From positions 124,001-188,000 of the forward strand of contig JAJTUP010000057.1 of the NCBI GenBank assembly GCA_021399435.1: a DNA stretch of 64,000 nucleotides, written 5' to 3'. A program made the translations under genes and the position numbers. Position 1 is the first letter of the stretch, and each line of letters begins with the position of its first letter. The notes below the pieces were generated by a model. That model made no database searches. It was given only the letters and a program-made list of their open reading frames with translations, and was not told the DNA's origin. Source of the DNA: Diaporthe sp. PMI_573 (lineage: Eukaryota; Ascomycota; Sordariomycetes; Diaporthales; Diaporthaceae). Below, piece by piece: positions 1 to 11,838 of the stretch.

Positions 1-178
1 CCTCTGGCTCTACCCTTTCCCTGAGGTCTCAACTGCAAGAGAGCCTTCTTCCGTCGGAATACGGTACCAGTATGTGATTCGATTTAATACAAAACGGTTG
101 CTTCAAGCCCCGAAAAGATGCTTTTGAGAAGAACAAGCCCATTTTGCTTTTCCAAACCTATGGGGGCTTCTCTGTGCA
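1..178. other. Upstream of kinase-like gene, possibly part of it
   Basis: No complete gene is visible. In the frame of the kinase-like gene the stretch is open except for one TGA near 125-127. The 5' end of that gene may therefore lie to the left of the window, or an intron may span the stop. This cannot be settled here. Confidence 0.3.
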
Positions 179-1970
179 ATGGTTTGCAAATGCGCTAACA
201 AATTTCCAGGCGACATCAGAACCTTCCTTCCCAGGAGTGCTGTCGATGCTCTGATTCACGAACAAAGTGTCGAAGAGTACTGGCTAGGACTCGAAGGTTT
301 ACAACCCCGCAAGCCGTTGTCTGAAGTGCTGGACTATGTCTTGGGCACACGCAATGCCCGTTTTGTCTTTGTCATCATCGTCCTGATGGGGGACTCGGAG
401 TCTTCATTGCTCGGTGACCTCATGCAAGACGGTGTCTATGACGACGATCTACCCCTTTCTCCTGTTGAGGTAAAAGGTGCAGACTCTCAATTCGGGAGGA
501 AGTTGAACACAACTGAACCGACTGTACCTTTGGCCTGTTTCAGGAAATGGTCACCCGCTCAGGTCAACTATTTCGGCAAGTTGCAGAGGCAGGTTAAGGC
601 TGAGGTTCTGGAGAACTGGCCAATCCAGCTTAGTGTCTTTGAAGTGCCTAATCACAGTGTCTTGCCTTTCATGCAATGCAAAAGGATACATGACGGAAAC
701 TCGGAGGTCTTTCGAGTGGAAGTCCATCATGCCCATCATCGATTTAAAGACAGCACAAAGGTACACCCAACAACTCGTTCTCAGTCTTCATGATACGTGC
801 TAACGCGACAAAGCCCGCAACCGATAGAGAGGGCGCCCCTTTTGCCCTGAAGGTCCTAGAGGCCAAGGATGAGCTCACCTTTAAACTGGAAGTCAAAGCC
901 CTGATGAAGATCAGACAAAATCAACATCTGGTCACTGCAGTGACAGCTTTCAAATATCAGAACAAGTATCACCTCATGTTCAATTGGGCGGACGGGGGAA
1001 CCCTTGCCGACTTCTGGAAGAGGGAGTCTCCAAGTCTGACACACGACTCGATGTGCTGGCTCGCCCAACAATGCCACGGTCTTGCCGACGGTTTGTGCGG
1101 GATCCACAACGCCCAGATATCGGTGCAAGAACTGGCAGATGTTGATACTCAGCACGAGTTACCCCACCCAGAGGCGAATGCAGAGCCGGATGACCACGAC
1201 AAGATCCATGGAAGACATGGCGATATTAAGCCGGATAACATCCTTTGGTTCAGCGACGAGGAGAACCAGTACAAGCTTGGTGTCCTCAAAATCACCGATT
1301 TTGGTGTAACTGCCTTTCATAACGCAAAGACGACAAAGGTACCGGCTGAGCACGTGCCAAGGACTATTACATACGCGGCGCCGGAAGTCGAGGTTTCGCA
1401 AGAAGACGATGAGCCCCTTGTATCACGTCCATTCGATATATGGTCACTAGGATGTGTCTACCTAGAGTTCATAACTTGGACCCTATTGGACAAAAAAGGA
1501 GTCCTCGAGTTTGAGCAACGCAGAATGGCGGAGAAGGTGACCCGGAGGAGATTCGAGGAAGACAGCTTCTACTCCATCCACAGGAGAGGCCGTCTGAATT
1601 TTTGGTCTAGGGATTATGGTACTGTCAAGACAAGCGTGGTCTCCGTAAGTACTCAAGTCAACCAGTATTCTGAGTCTCGAAACTTACACCTTACTCCCAG
1701 TGGATGGACACATTGAGACAAAATGAACACTGTACTCCGTTTCTCAAAGAGTTCCTAGATTATATTCAAAAGAAGATACTGGTTGACAAGACGAAAAGGG
1801 AAAACAGCGCCATGGTCCGCACGCAACTAAGTCGCATGCTGGACAAATGCCAGCAAGATCGTCAATACGCCGAATCTCAGGGTTCAATGCAAACAGGACT
1901 TTATCGCAGGGATGTGATACAGCCTACAGAGTCAATATGGAGAAGGACGTTGAAATTGCTGTGTGGCTAG
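179..1970 (+). CDS. Fungal protein-kinase-domain protein (3 exons)
   Basis: Exons are 179-760, 814-1644 and 1701-1970, giving about 560 aa. Both introns fall between codons and have good signals (GTACAC with branch GCTAAC; GTAAGT with CCCAG). Kinase motifs are in order: the ATP-binding lysine in FALKVL, catalytic loop HGDIKPDN (Gly replaces the usual Arg of HRD), DFG in ITDFG, an APE-like YAAPE, and DIWSLGC of helix F. Catalytic Lys, Asp, Asn and the DFG Asp are present, so activity is plausible. The roughly 190-residue N-terminal part has no motif I recognise. This layout, an unknown N-terminus followed by a divergent kinase domain, is common among lineage-specific fungal kinases of unknown role. 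The start is uncertain; an ATG at 398 in the same frame is an alternative. Confidence 0.8.
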
Positions 1971-3129
1971 TGCGAAGCTGGCGATACTCTATATATCCTC
2001 AAATTGAAAGGCCCGCTTCCAGGAATCATCCTTCTAGTTGGTCTGACCCATCACAGCAGATGCCTCCCGAGACTGCGCGTAGTGGTTCCTTGCGTGGGTT
2101 TCGATCTCATTAAGTTCCGTCTGAGTGGCTTGTCAATAATTCAGGGCCACATGGTTGACGCAGATCTAAGTAACGTCAAGTAGACTCACCGGGCTGAGTC
2201 GCCTAGTGACCAAAATAATGCGTCGACCTTGAACCGCCTTCTCAAGTTAGTGACAAAATTTCAAGTTGTAGATAGGCTGATCTCAGAAACTTCAAATGAG
2301 AATAAATGAATGAGGTAGGCGTACTTTTGACGGCTTCCAGCCTTCTTTACCAAGGATTCTGTCAAGGTCTTTCTCCAGTGTGTCGTCGTCTAGGTATCGC
2401 AGTGGCAATGTCTGCTCGAGCCATTCATTGGACATCGTTGGGTTGGGGGATGATCTCCAAAACTGAGCCTTCTTGAACAAATTTCCAATCATTGAGCCCG
2501 AAGCAGGTGCGGTGCTAGATGATTGAGCTTGGGTCATGGTGTCGCCTTCAGTAGGTGGCTTTCTTATACTTCGGAGATACTCGAGTCCAAGTGAGAAATG
2601 CATTTCATGCTGACCAGCATGCTTTCCATGTAGATAAACTCGCCAGGCAACCACCGCGCGATTACTAAATTCGCATATTGGCGCTATCTTTCCTTCAGAG
2701 AGACATCGGCCAAGGCAGACTCACCTCTGACCACCACGTATCAGGAGCTGCATGTGCAGGAGGAGGGTGGGTGGTATGCCACTCACACCATCTCATGCCC
2801 GCATGTGCCCGGGCCCCCCACACTGATCATTTCTCCACCTTGGTCCTGCAATTCTTCTCGGGGGCTGAGTCTGATGACCACGTAATTGTGCACATCGTCT
2901 TGAACTAACGCAGCCTGGTTTCGACGTCGAGTCTCGTACACTTTTGGGTGTCACGGCAGACACTGCAATGTAGGCTCAATTGATGACATCCGCACTACCG
3001 TTTCCCCTCATCAAGGTCCAATGGTGAGGCGGCTTGGCTCACCGAAAACTTAAACGGCTCTGCTGAGATCGTCTTCCGGCTTTGTTCAAATCTCTCTCAG
3101 GCGCCATCCTCCCTCATTGAACGGGATTT
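1971..3129. other. Intergenic, with one doubtful ORF
   Basis: Between the kinase-like gene and the CorA-like remnant. Apart from the weak minus-strand ORF at 2292-2654 listed separately, I see no coding signal or repeat. Confidence 0.5.
2292..2654 (-). CDS. Doubtful small ORF, hypothetical
   Basis: An open frame of about 120 codons on the minus strand. Its second half, around residues 70-110, has a natural protein-like composition (acidic and leucine-rich, e.g. YLDDDTLEKDLDRILG), unlike most chance ORFs here. No domain, signal peptide or clear ATG context is visible. It could be a fragment of an older gene or a chance ORF. No function is proposed. Confidence 0.22.
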   Translation of the reverse strand: MVAWRVYLHGKHAGQHEMHFSLGLEYLRSIRKPPTEGDTMTQAQSSSTAPASGSMIGNLFKKAQFWRSSPNPTMSNEWLEQTLPLRYLDDDTLEKDLDRILGKEGWKPSKVRLPHSFILI

Positions 3130-5328
3130 GTGTTCGGTGATCACTCTCTGTACTATCACAGGTCTCACTTACCAGACTTGCCTATTCTTGAAAACATGGA
3201 GTGGATTCAAGACGACTGTCTTCTCGGGAAAGAGGACCTACACATTCTGAGGTTTCCAAGAGAGCCTAAGCAGAGTACCATTCTTGCCATTACTGGAGGT
3301 CCTCACGTAAGCATTCATCATCAAGAAGCTGGATTCTGGCGTTCATCTCACCATATTGAAGGGCGACTGCTCAACAACAGAGATATATCCCAACCTTGTG
3401 TCACCGGAAAGATGGCACGAATGTCTGGATTCTCTTCACGAGGTGAGTTACAACATCTCAAATACATGTATTTGTTTATGCTCGTACTGTATACCAGACA
3501 CTTTTATACGTAGGTTTAATTGACAATGCCAAGCGAAGTGAAAGTTTTCCGCACAAAAGAGTCACAATACTGTGAGTATCTATTGGGTCTATCGATAGCA
3601 CATTACTTTACACATCGACATGTCATCAACATCTCCCGAATCACTGGCCGTTGAAATTTTTGTAATACTTGAAATCGATCTCTCATCTCTCAGCGGCACT
3701 GTGTTTATCCAAAGATGTGATCAAGTGGTGCGGGGATGACCAGGTCGACTTCAGTACGAGAGACTAACTGCACGGTACCGAAATAGGTTCGGCGGCAGGA
3801 CGACAAGCAGACTTGGTGGCAACGAAGTCTCCAACTTGCCTTTTGAACGAAGTCTTTGCCCAAGAGTCGTCTCTGATTTTCAGATTTATCGATCAATTGC
3901 CAGGGTGATCAACCGCAATACCACAGCCACTTGTTGCGTGACATCTACAAGACACCCTGACAGTGGGCAAGAATTACAAAGTGGGTGACCATGACCGCTT
4001 TCCTGACACTCCAAATGCTTACATTCAGATCCACACGACAGTCTACAACTGCCGTTCGTCCGCTGAATGGAAAGAGGACATGGCACTGTCGGTGACATAC
4101 TCGCATGACACCCAGTCAACCAAGGCGGTTCTATACGGCTGTACCGAGTCAACCCGGGAGTGGATCATTCATCGCCTGAAGAGTTGCAACTACGTCGTCT
4201 ACCACCCTCTTGCAATCCCAGCGCTGTTTTGTGATATTGAACGAAATCGTCAATTTGAGCTTGTCGATCCGATCACGAACAAACTGAGCGACCGAGCACT
4301 GAAAATCGCCAAGCCGCAGCCCCCTGGCAGCCCCTCCTTGAGGCTCACACGTAGCAATACTACGACTTGGGCGCAGGGAACGGAGGCCAAGGAGGATTCC
4401 GAAGATCTCATGTCTTTATGGCTCGAGGCCAGTGACCTAAAGAGGGGCTTGCAGACTTGGAAGCACGAGCTTGAGAAGTTGATCGTCTATTCCGATGAGC
4501 TCGCGCAAGATAGACTACGCAGAGGATCAGAAGGCTCAGAGGACCCCGAACAGCGCCATTTCATAGAAGCCGGGAGACGGATTCGCCAACAACTCCTGGA
4601 GCTGAACGGAGAATATGATCAGAAGATCAGACAGTGCACCGATATCATAGAAGGCATGGTGCTAGCTGCACAGCTGGTTCGTGGCTCATTTCCCTTCACT
4701 GATTTGCATTTCCCAGCTTAAACGATCGACCTTGTGCAAATCTCTCGGACTGATCATCGAGACATTTAGGAGTGGAACAATATTGGACAAGAAGACACGC
4801 GGACGAATCTCAACATATCTGGCACCAACATAGCTATCGCCAAAGCCACTCAAGCCGACTCCAGACAGATGAGGTCAATATCCGTGCTGACGATGGTGTT
4901 CCTACCAGCTACTTTTGTTGCCGTAAGTCTCGAGCTTCCGGCCCTCGGGTATAGAAGTACCCTTTAAGTAACCAACTCTACCCTAGACCGTCTTTTCAAT
5001 GACCTTCTTCAACTGGAGTCCTGAGCAAGACGAGAAGATCTTGTCTCCGTGGTTCTGGATTTACGTGGTGATAACTGTTGCCTTCACTCTCGTAACCATG
5101 TGTATCTGGCTCATCTTCAATCGGAGGATGTCCAAATCCAGGAAGAATGACTTGGAGAGCGGGTCAATAATCTCGGGTATAACGATTTCTGCCTCTGAGC
5201 AGACTGAAAAGGGAGATCAGGAGACCGTTGCTAGTCCCCTCCGAAGGCTGATGTCCCATACATCAAGCTGGGGAAAGGGGCAATTCAGCAGAAGTGAGCA
5301 GAAAGACATGAATAAAACATACTCGTGA
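3130..5328 (+). pseudogene. CorA-like membrane protein, frameshifted 5' half
   Basis: The 3' half is intact: 3942-4676, 4770-4922 and 4987-5328, joined by two phase-0 introns. It ends in two membrane helices. The first helix contains MRSISVLTMVFLPATFVA and runs into VFSMTFFNW; the second is FWIYVVITVAFTLVTMCIW. This is the arrangement of fungal CorA/ZntB-like proteins, which keep the helices but lack the GMN ion-selectivity motif. The 5' half is broken. Protein-like pieces follow one another in changing frames: 3130-3442 plus 3514-3571 plus 3694-3707; then from 3708 (SKDVIKWCGDD) to a stop at 3765; then 3755-3846 (LTARYRNRFGG); then 3846 (NEVFAQESSLIFRF) to a stop at 3906; then 3904-3960 (HLLRDIYKTP); then the frame of the intact half. 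Several frameshifts and probably an internal loss are implied. A truncated protein from the 3' half remains possible. Confidence 0.65.
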
Positions 5329-7242
5329 TAGGAGCATGGACTGTGGGATTAAAGCGGAGGTTGGACAGTCAATTATTTGTATAGTAGCACATCATCACCC
5401 TGCTAACAAGTCTCAAGGCGAGAAGAGCCAACATAAAACATGTTGTTTCATTATACAGGTCCATTGATCTCCAGCTGAGATTCGTTGATTTCTCTTGACA
5501 ATTTACAGCATCCCAGTGGCGTGTAAATAAAAGATATCAAATTTAGAGGAGGGCAGCATAATGGAGGGCGAAGACGAGCAGTGAATGGTATTAGTTCCGG
5601 AAATTCTAGCTCATCGCACCCCAACGATCCCGCACTTGACCCCTCGCCCGGTCCAAGGCATCGACACAGAGTTGGCTGCCTTGTATTTGGCTTGCTCTAT
5701 CTACCTGTGACTCCACCTAGCGAAGAGAAGAGCAAGGGAAAATCTAGGTCACATTGAATTCACGTCTTGAGAAGACTGAGCCTCCCATAACCCTTGGGGC
5801 TAATGATTTTTTACTTCATGCTTTGAATGTCATCCATCCGAAGGCATTGCCCCAAATTTTGTCACCATGAGGACTATAAACAGTATTTGAGATGAACATT
5901 TCAAAACACAGGGGAGATGTTATGCTTTTGCATACCCTTAATACCACGACCTAAACAATACCGGAAAGAGGGCTCTGCGCCGGGTTTACTGCCCATGTTC
6001 ATGGGTCGTCAGATGCATGTAACGTACGCGAGACAAATTGGCTCTCTCATGCCAAGCCGTGCTCAGTCTAGGTATGCTAGAAGTGCACAGCGAGCTGAGG
6101 ATCTTCTGGACAAGACTAATGCATTGGAGGCTTGCATGTGGCTTGTTTAGTACGAGAGATCCGGGACAGAGCGTACCCCTGCTCGACATCGAGCGAGTGC
6201 TGAACCAGCTCGAGAAGGCCGCCTGTTAATGAAACCGTGGTGTGCCAAGCCTCTCTTGACTGTCGTCAAAAGTATCCATGTATGGACGACGACCCAGGTC
6301 ATGTTCTGAGAGACAATACGACACCGAGGGACACTGATATCGGAGGTGGGGTCTATTCGAGCCTTCGTTCATAAGAATCACTATTGTTTCTTTGGTGATT
6401 CTGTTGTGTGTCTTGTATCTTCCCTCGTTATATTCCCCAGTGTTCGGCTTTATAAACCAGTGAGACCTTTCTTTCACCGTCGGCTAATAAACTTCCTAGC
6501 GCTGCTGAGCTTGAGCCACCTCCTCATTGCGGCTCGAGCGCCGCCACGGTCGGTCTAGTGTTCACTGAAGTTCTCGTCGACCCCCACGCCAATCTCGTGG
6601 CCATGTTACACTATCGTATCGGGTGAACAGGATCATTCGGACCGGATTGAAGGTTACTAAGCCGAGGTAACATAGGGAACCTCCTCGAGTCGTGCAAAGC
6701 CCAGGCTTGAGGACCGGAGTCCACCCAAGACCGAGATGAACTGCCGTCAGCCAAGACCTCCGCTAAGAAAACAAGTGGCTCGGCCTCAGCACAAACTCGA
6801 GTTCCGCTGTGCAATGCCAATATCGGTGTGCAGCCGTGTTCGGTGTCGCCGCCGATACCTTGCAGGCAGCATCCAGGTTGCGCATTATGATTGGACGGTT
6901 CGTACTGTTCTGGACAACCCAAGGATCTGGTAGCACAATCCGGGGAAGCCTGACGGTCGTCCTTGGTATGCGGGGGACACGCGGGGGTAGCACGATGCTT
7001 CTAGTCACAAGAAGGTCTAGTTCTGCTCTGTTCAACTCAACACCAAGCCGCCAACCGGGTCAAGAACCTGAAAATGGGTAGTTGCGTCTCGGCCAGGCTT
7101 GGAAAGCTTCGTGAGGCTTGAAGATGGCGGTCGACCGAAACTCTATAAGACACTCTGGCCAGCCTACTTGACGTTCAGGCATAGTACACACCTCCACTGT
7201 CTTCTACTAAAGTCTATTGTGCACATACCCCTGCTAAGAACA
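5329..7242. other. Intergenic, no gene seen
   Basis: About 1.9 kb with only short chance ORFs. The right end is the promoter of the MFS gene at 7243. No repeat or transposon remnant is obvious. Confidence 0.5.
7144..7149 (+). promoter_or_regulatory. TATA-like box of the MFS gene
   Basis: TATAAG lies about 95 bp upstream of the ATG at 7243, at a usual distance for a fungal core promoter. Inferred from motif and position only. Confidence 0.4.
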
Positions 7243-9124
7243 ATGGCTTCCAATGATCGTGCTCCAGCGCATAGCACAGCCACCGATAACGAGAAGGAAG
7301 GCATCACGGACGGCAACCATGTCGAACGGGTCGAAACGCTTGACAATGACATCTCCCTGGCCAAAGTAGAGGCGGACGCAAAACTGGATGAATTCGGTGC
7401 TCGCAGCAAGACGAACCCAGCAGAAATTGCCCTGGTGAAAAAGCTCGACCGCACCATCCTCGTAAGTCCACAGGAATCCAAAGACGAAATTGTGATCGCT
7501 GACTTGGTTTTCAACAGCCTCAGCTCTGGATTATGTACTTGTAGGGCATCCGGCCGTTAATGCACTGCATTGGGGGCAAGTTGGCTGACCTGTTGCAGCT
7601 TCAACTTTCTCGACCGTAACGCCCTCGTCAACGCCAAACTCAATTCTCTGGATGAGGATTTGGGTCTTAAAGGCACAGAGTACAACACATTGATCTCTAT
7701 TTTGTTCGTGGGCTACATCGCGGGGCAGATCCCCTCGAACATGATCTTGAATCGTGTCAGGCCCTCGTGGTACATGGGCGGTATGTCTAGCCCTTCTTTC
7801 CCTTCTACAAAAGCTAACTTGCAACAGGCTTCTGCATGGCTTGGTCGATAACCTGTCTCCTGACCTTTTTGGCGAAAGACTTCGGAAGCATGCTCGCATG
7901 TCGTTTCATGCTCGGTGTGACTGAGGCTCCCGTGAGACATCCCGCTATGTACATCAAGGCAAAGAAGTCTTGGCTGACGAGAAAGCACAGTTCTACCCAG
8001 GTGCTCTCTTCCTCTTGTCACTTTTCTACACCAAGAAAGAAATCGCGACTAGAATGGCCATCTTCTATACCGGTAACATGATTGCGTCAAGCTTCGCTGG
8101 CTTGGTTGCTGCCGGTGTCTTTGCTGGGCTCGATGGTACCCACGGTCTTGCTGGATGGCGCTGGTATGTTGACATTCTGCCTATTTCATTTTCGGCCGGA
8201 CCACTGACAGTTGTGAAATCTAGGCTCTTCATCATTCAGGGTGCTCTGTCCATTGGCGTTGCATGTGCCTCCTTCTTCCTGCTCCCGGACCATCCTCTGC
8301 AGACTCGCTGGCTCAACGAAGCGGAAAGACAGCTCGCCCACAGGCGCATAGCTGCCGACACTACACAGCGCGAGGAAGCCACCAGCGTATGGGTCGGCCT
8401 CCGCCAAGCCCTAGCTGATTGGCGCACTTGGGTGTTCTGCCTGATGTACAACACGCACATCTCCTCCGTCAGCTTTCAGAGCTTCCTGCCCACTGTGGTC
8501 CGCACGCTTGGATACAACACCACGACCACCCTCGCTCTTACCTGTCCACCATATCTTCTGGCCGCAGCCATGGCGATCTTCATGTCTTATACTTCTGGCC
8601 GCTACAATGAGCGGACCTGGCACATAACCATCTGTCAGTACCATTCTTCTCCTTTCACGGATCCTGTCTTTCATGTTTTGGAATGTTCCAGACCGCATCT
8701 CTTTGGGATCCGAGCTGGTGGCTAACACGTACTAGGTAAATGCATTATTATTGTTGGCTTCATCATTCCCGCGGTCACGACAAACGTCGCCGCCCGCTTT
8801 GTCGCCATCTTCATTTTTGTCACCTTCTCCTTCGGCATCAACAACATCATGCTCGGCTGGACCAGTGTGACGCTTGGCCAGACGCCTGAGAAAAAGGCCG
8901 TTGCCCTTGCACTGTGCAATTCGCTCGGCAACATGTCGAGTATCTACACGCCTTACCTGTGGCCGAGCTCGGATAATCCGAGGTTCTTGAAGGCTTGGAT
9001 GGCGAGCATCTCGTTCTCGGCGGTGGCGGTGATGTCAGTATGGGCTATGAGGTTGAGTCTGCAGCACAAGAACAAGAAGCTGAGGCAGACGGCCCCGGAG
9101 ACAACGGTATTCTACGTTTACTAG
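7243..9124 (+). CDS. MFS transporter, Dal5/allantoate-permease type (7 exons)
   Basis: Exons are 7243-7461, 7518-7540, 7599-7780, 7828-7931, 7991-8163, 8224-8633 and 8736-9124. All junctions keep the frame and give 499 aa. The order is a hydrophilic N-terminus of about 70 residues, then LWIMYFFNFLDRN, the classic first helix of the anion:cation symporter (Dal5/Tna1) family, then about eleven further hydrophobic segments. These carriers import small organic anions such as allantoate, nicotinate or related vitamins at the plasma membrane. The substrate cannot be read from the sequence. Exon 2 is only 23 nt, a microexon needed to keep the first helix intact. An upstream in-frame start near 7099 would put the ATG before the TATA-like box, so 7243 is preferred. 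Confidence 0.88.
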
Positions 9125-10036
9125 ACGTTTGCGTGGTAAGCAATGCACACAGAGATGAGCGAAGATTGTTCAGGGTACATTCGAAACTGTACTATACACG
9201 AAGCAGATGTAGATAAGCGTGACAAACTAGACACCCTATAATGGCCGCCTGCACAACTTTGTCTCTTGCTCTTTTCTTGATGAGATTTGTCTGGCTCTTC
9301 TACTGAAATTTGTGCGCTTCAACCCATACCAGCAAATGAATCTTCTAGGTCAGGTGGCGTCTCAGAGCGCAAATCAGTATGGTTGTTGCCCACGAACCCC
9401 GAAAACTTCCGCCGAGTCTCATGACTGCTCAATGTTCTGCCCCCACAGACTAAGCTACGGACTGCACTCCAATGACAATTGGAAAAAAAATTGCGTTCTT
9501 AAAATTCGTCTTGGTTGGGCACTGGTGCTTGAAGGTTTTCCTGCTGGTGACCGCCCACATTCCGAGTGGAGTTTATCCTATGCAGCGCTTGGTCATCCCG
9601 GCCTCCGTTGAACACCGACACCAGCTCACGGGCTGATCGGTCTGGAACCGGCTCAATTACTGACGCATCAATGGGCCAACACCGAAATCAGAAGGGAGAC
9701 TGCCAAGAGTCCTCCGGCTTCCGAGGTCGATTTACAGGTCTTAATTTGTCAGATGATCTGACAACACCGCCTTCGGGTCGCGAGCATTGACTCGGTTGCC
9801 TCTACCACGGTGTCATATGCACAACAATGCTTGTTTCTGTGACGTTGCCTCTTGCTGCCTTACAACGGAGCAATGAGTAATGATTTGAATCGTGTGCTGA
9901 TTCGGACTAGAGCATATAAGATTTGTTGCCATATCTAGACACCTGGCCCATCAATGTGCCAACACATTTCATTCTCTTTCGCATAGTATTTGCATCAGAC
10001 ATCGATTTGAAGTCCCCACAACACCCTCCATCCAAC
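9125..10036. other. Intergenic, promoter of NmrA-like gene
   Basis: No coding sequence supported. A TATA-like CATATAAG lies at 9913-9920, about 117 bp before the next start codon. Confidence 0.5.
9913..9920 (+). promoter_or_regulatory. TATA-like box of NmrA-like gene
   Basis: CATATAAG about 117 bp upstream of the ATG at 10037. Inferred from motif and spacing. Confidence 0.4.
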
Positions 10037-11076
10037 ATGTCTAAGCTTATCACCGTCTTTGGAGCCACTGGTAATCAGGGCGGCTCTGTGATCAAGGCTA
10101 TCCTCGCCGATCCCGTTCTCTCGAAGGAGTTCAAGATCAGAGGCATCACTCGCGATGCCTCCAAGCCTGCCGCCCAGGCTTTGGCCGCCAAGGGCGTTGA
10201 GATAGTTACCGTAGGTTTCCTTGTTATCAAAAAGTGTGTCAGACCACTGTCTAATAGTCTGCAGGCCGACATGACCTCCAAAGCTTCCCTCGCCGAAGCC
10301 ATCGAGGGCTCCCACACCGTCTTTCTCGTGACCACCCCCGACTTCATGTCCGGTGGCGGCACTCAGGAGCAACTCCACGGCAAGAATGTCGCTGATGTCG
10401 TTTCCGAGGCCGGAGCCAGCCATCTGATTTACTCGTCGCTCCTTCATGTCACGAATACGACTGACGGCCGCCTCAAGCATGTCGTGCACTTCGACGACAA
10501 GGCCGAAGTTGAGAGCTACATCCGCTCAAAGGGGATTCCAAGCACCTTCGTCTTGCCGGGATACTTCATGACCAACTTCACCATGCTTCAGATGATTCGC
10601 AAGGGAGAAGATGGTGTCTATACCCTGGCCTATCCTGTCAGCAATAGGGCGAAGTTCCCGCTCATCGACATCCAGTCGGACATCGGTATGCTATTTACAT
10701 GTTGTACATTCAGGAACTCTACTAACCCATAGATATTATAGGCCAGTACGTGGTCGCTGCTATCCGCAACCGAGACTCAGTACTCGGGAAGCAAATCCTT
10801 GCTGCTGTTGACTATTACGTCCCATCGCGCATTGTCTCCGAGTTCCAGGAGGTCACCGGCAATGTTGCTGGCTTTGTTCAAATTGACGCAGAGACATACA
10901 AGGGCTTCCTCCCGGGCCCTCTCGCCGACGAGATGTTGGAGAATCACTTGTTTATTGAGGATCCCGGCTACTACGCGGGCCGAGACCTCAAGGAGAGCTT
11001 GGATCTGCTCGCTGGCATTGGGCTTAAGCCGACCTCCTGGAAGGAGTTCTTGGAGGCGAACAAGGCTGCTTTCTAA
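10037..11076 (+). CDS. NmrA-like NAD(P)-binding protein (3 exons)
   Basis: Exons are 10037-10210, 10265-10685 and 10742-11076, giving 309 aa. The first intron is 54 nt and open in frame, so an unspliced reading is also possible, but its GTAGGT and CTGCAG borders and the break in homology-like sequence favour splicing. The N-terminal dinucleotide-binding motif is GATGNQGG at residues 9-16, followed by a Rossmann-fold pattern. The family includes the nitrogen regulator NmrA, which senses NAD(P), and isoflavone-reductase-like enzymes. Position and motif do not decide between sensor and reductase. It is convergent with a second NmrA-like gene at 11839-12765. Confidence 0.88.
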
Positions 11077-11838
11077 GCGCAAGCGATGCCGTTTACATCG
11101 ACCTTTACTTCCAAGGGTTGCATCATATTGTCCTGGAGCAAAATGGACGATATCGAGCCTTTGTGCTGTCATTGAATTGAAAGTTTACTCTGTGTCATTT
11201 CCGAGTCCCATCATTAGCATGTGTTTGTGTTAGCTTGCAGTAGGAGTCACGAAACGTAGGTCAATGGTGGTGTATGTTTGATGTCTGGGTCGTTGGCTGG
11301 AAAATTGAACCACCGAGGACTACACGGCTTCAGGAATACGAAGAGCAGCGGAGCGGTTGGTGGGTGGGATCACTGGGTGATACTATGAGATTAATTCGTT
11401 TAGCTACTGAGCATTCACCATGGTTGAGCACTGATTAACAGGTGGCCGCCTTTGGAGTCGCAATATGGCTTTCTTTGGGCCTCCAAAGCTCCAGAGAACA
11501 GGGCACGTCACAAAGTCATAGGTTAATCTCAGCCAATTTACGGCCTGTTAATTCCATCTAAGTGGACAATGGCAAACTTCTGAGGGTCTGAGACATGTTT
11601 GCCAAATGTTAGCTATATATTGCCTGCCGGGGCTGCGGCGTGGGCCCAGATATGGAATGCTCTATCTCAACCGCCTGATTATAATTTCAATCTTTCAAAT
11701 TTGGACTCATGTGTACGCTTGGTCTGGATACAGAATACTTGGTACGATAAGGAGATATTGTCTAATATAGTCACATGATTTATACATTAGTTTATATTTA
11801 GCAGCTCTTCCCACCGATTCAATTCCCCTCCCTGTCTC
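11077..11838. other. Intergenic between convergent NmrA-like genes
   Basis: Holds the 3' ends of both convergent genes. AT-rich toward 11690-11800. No coding signal seen. Confidence 0.5.
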
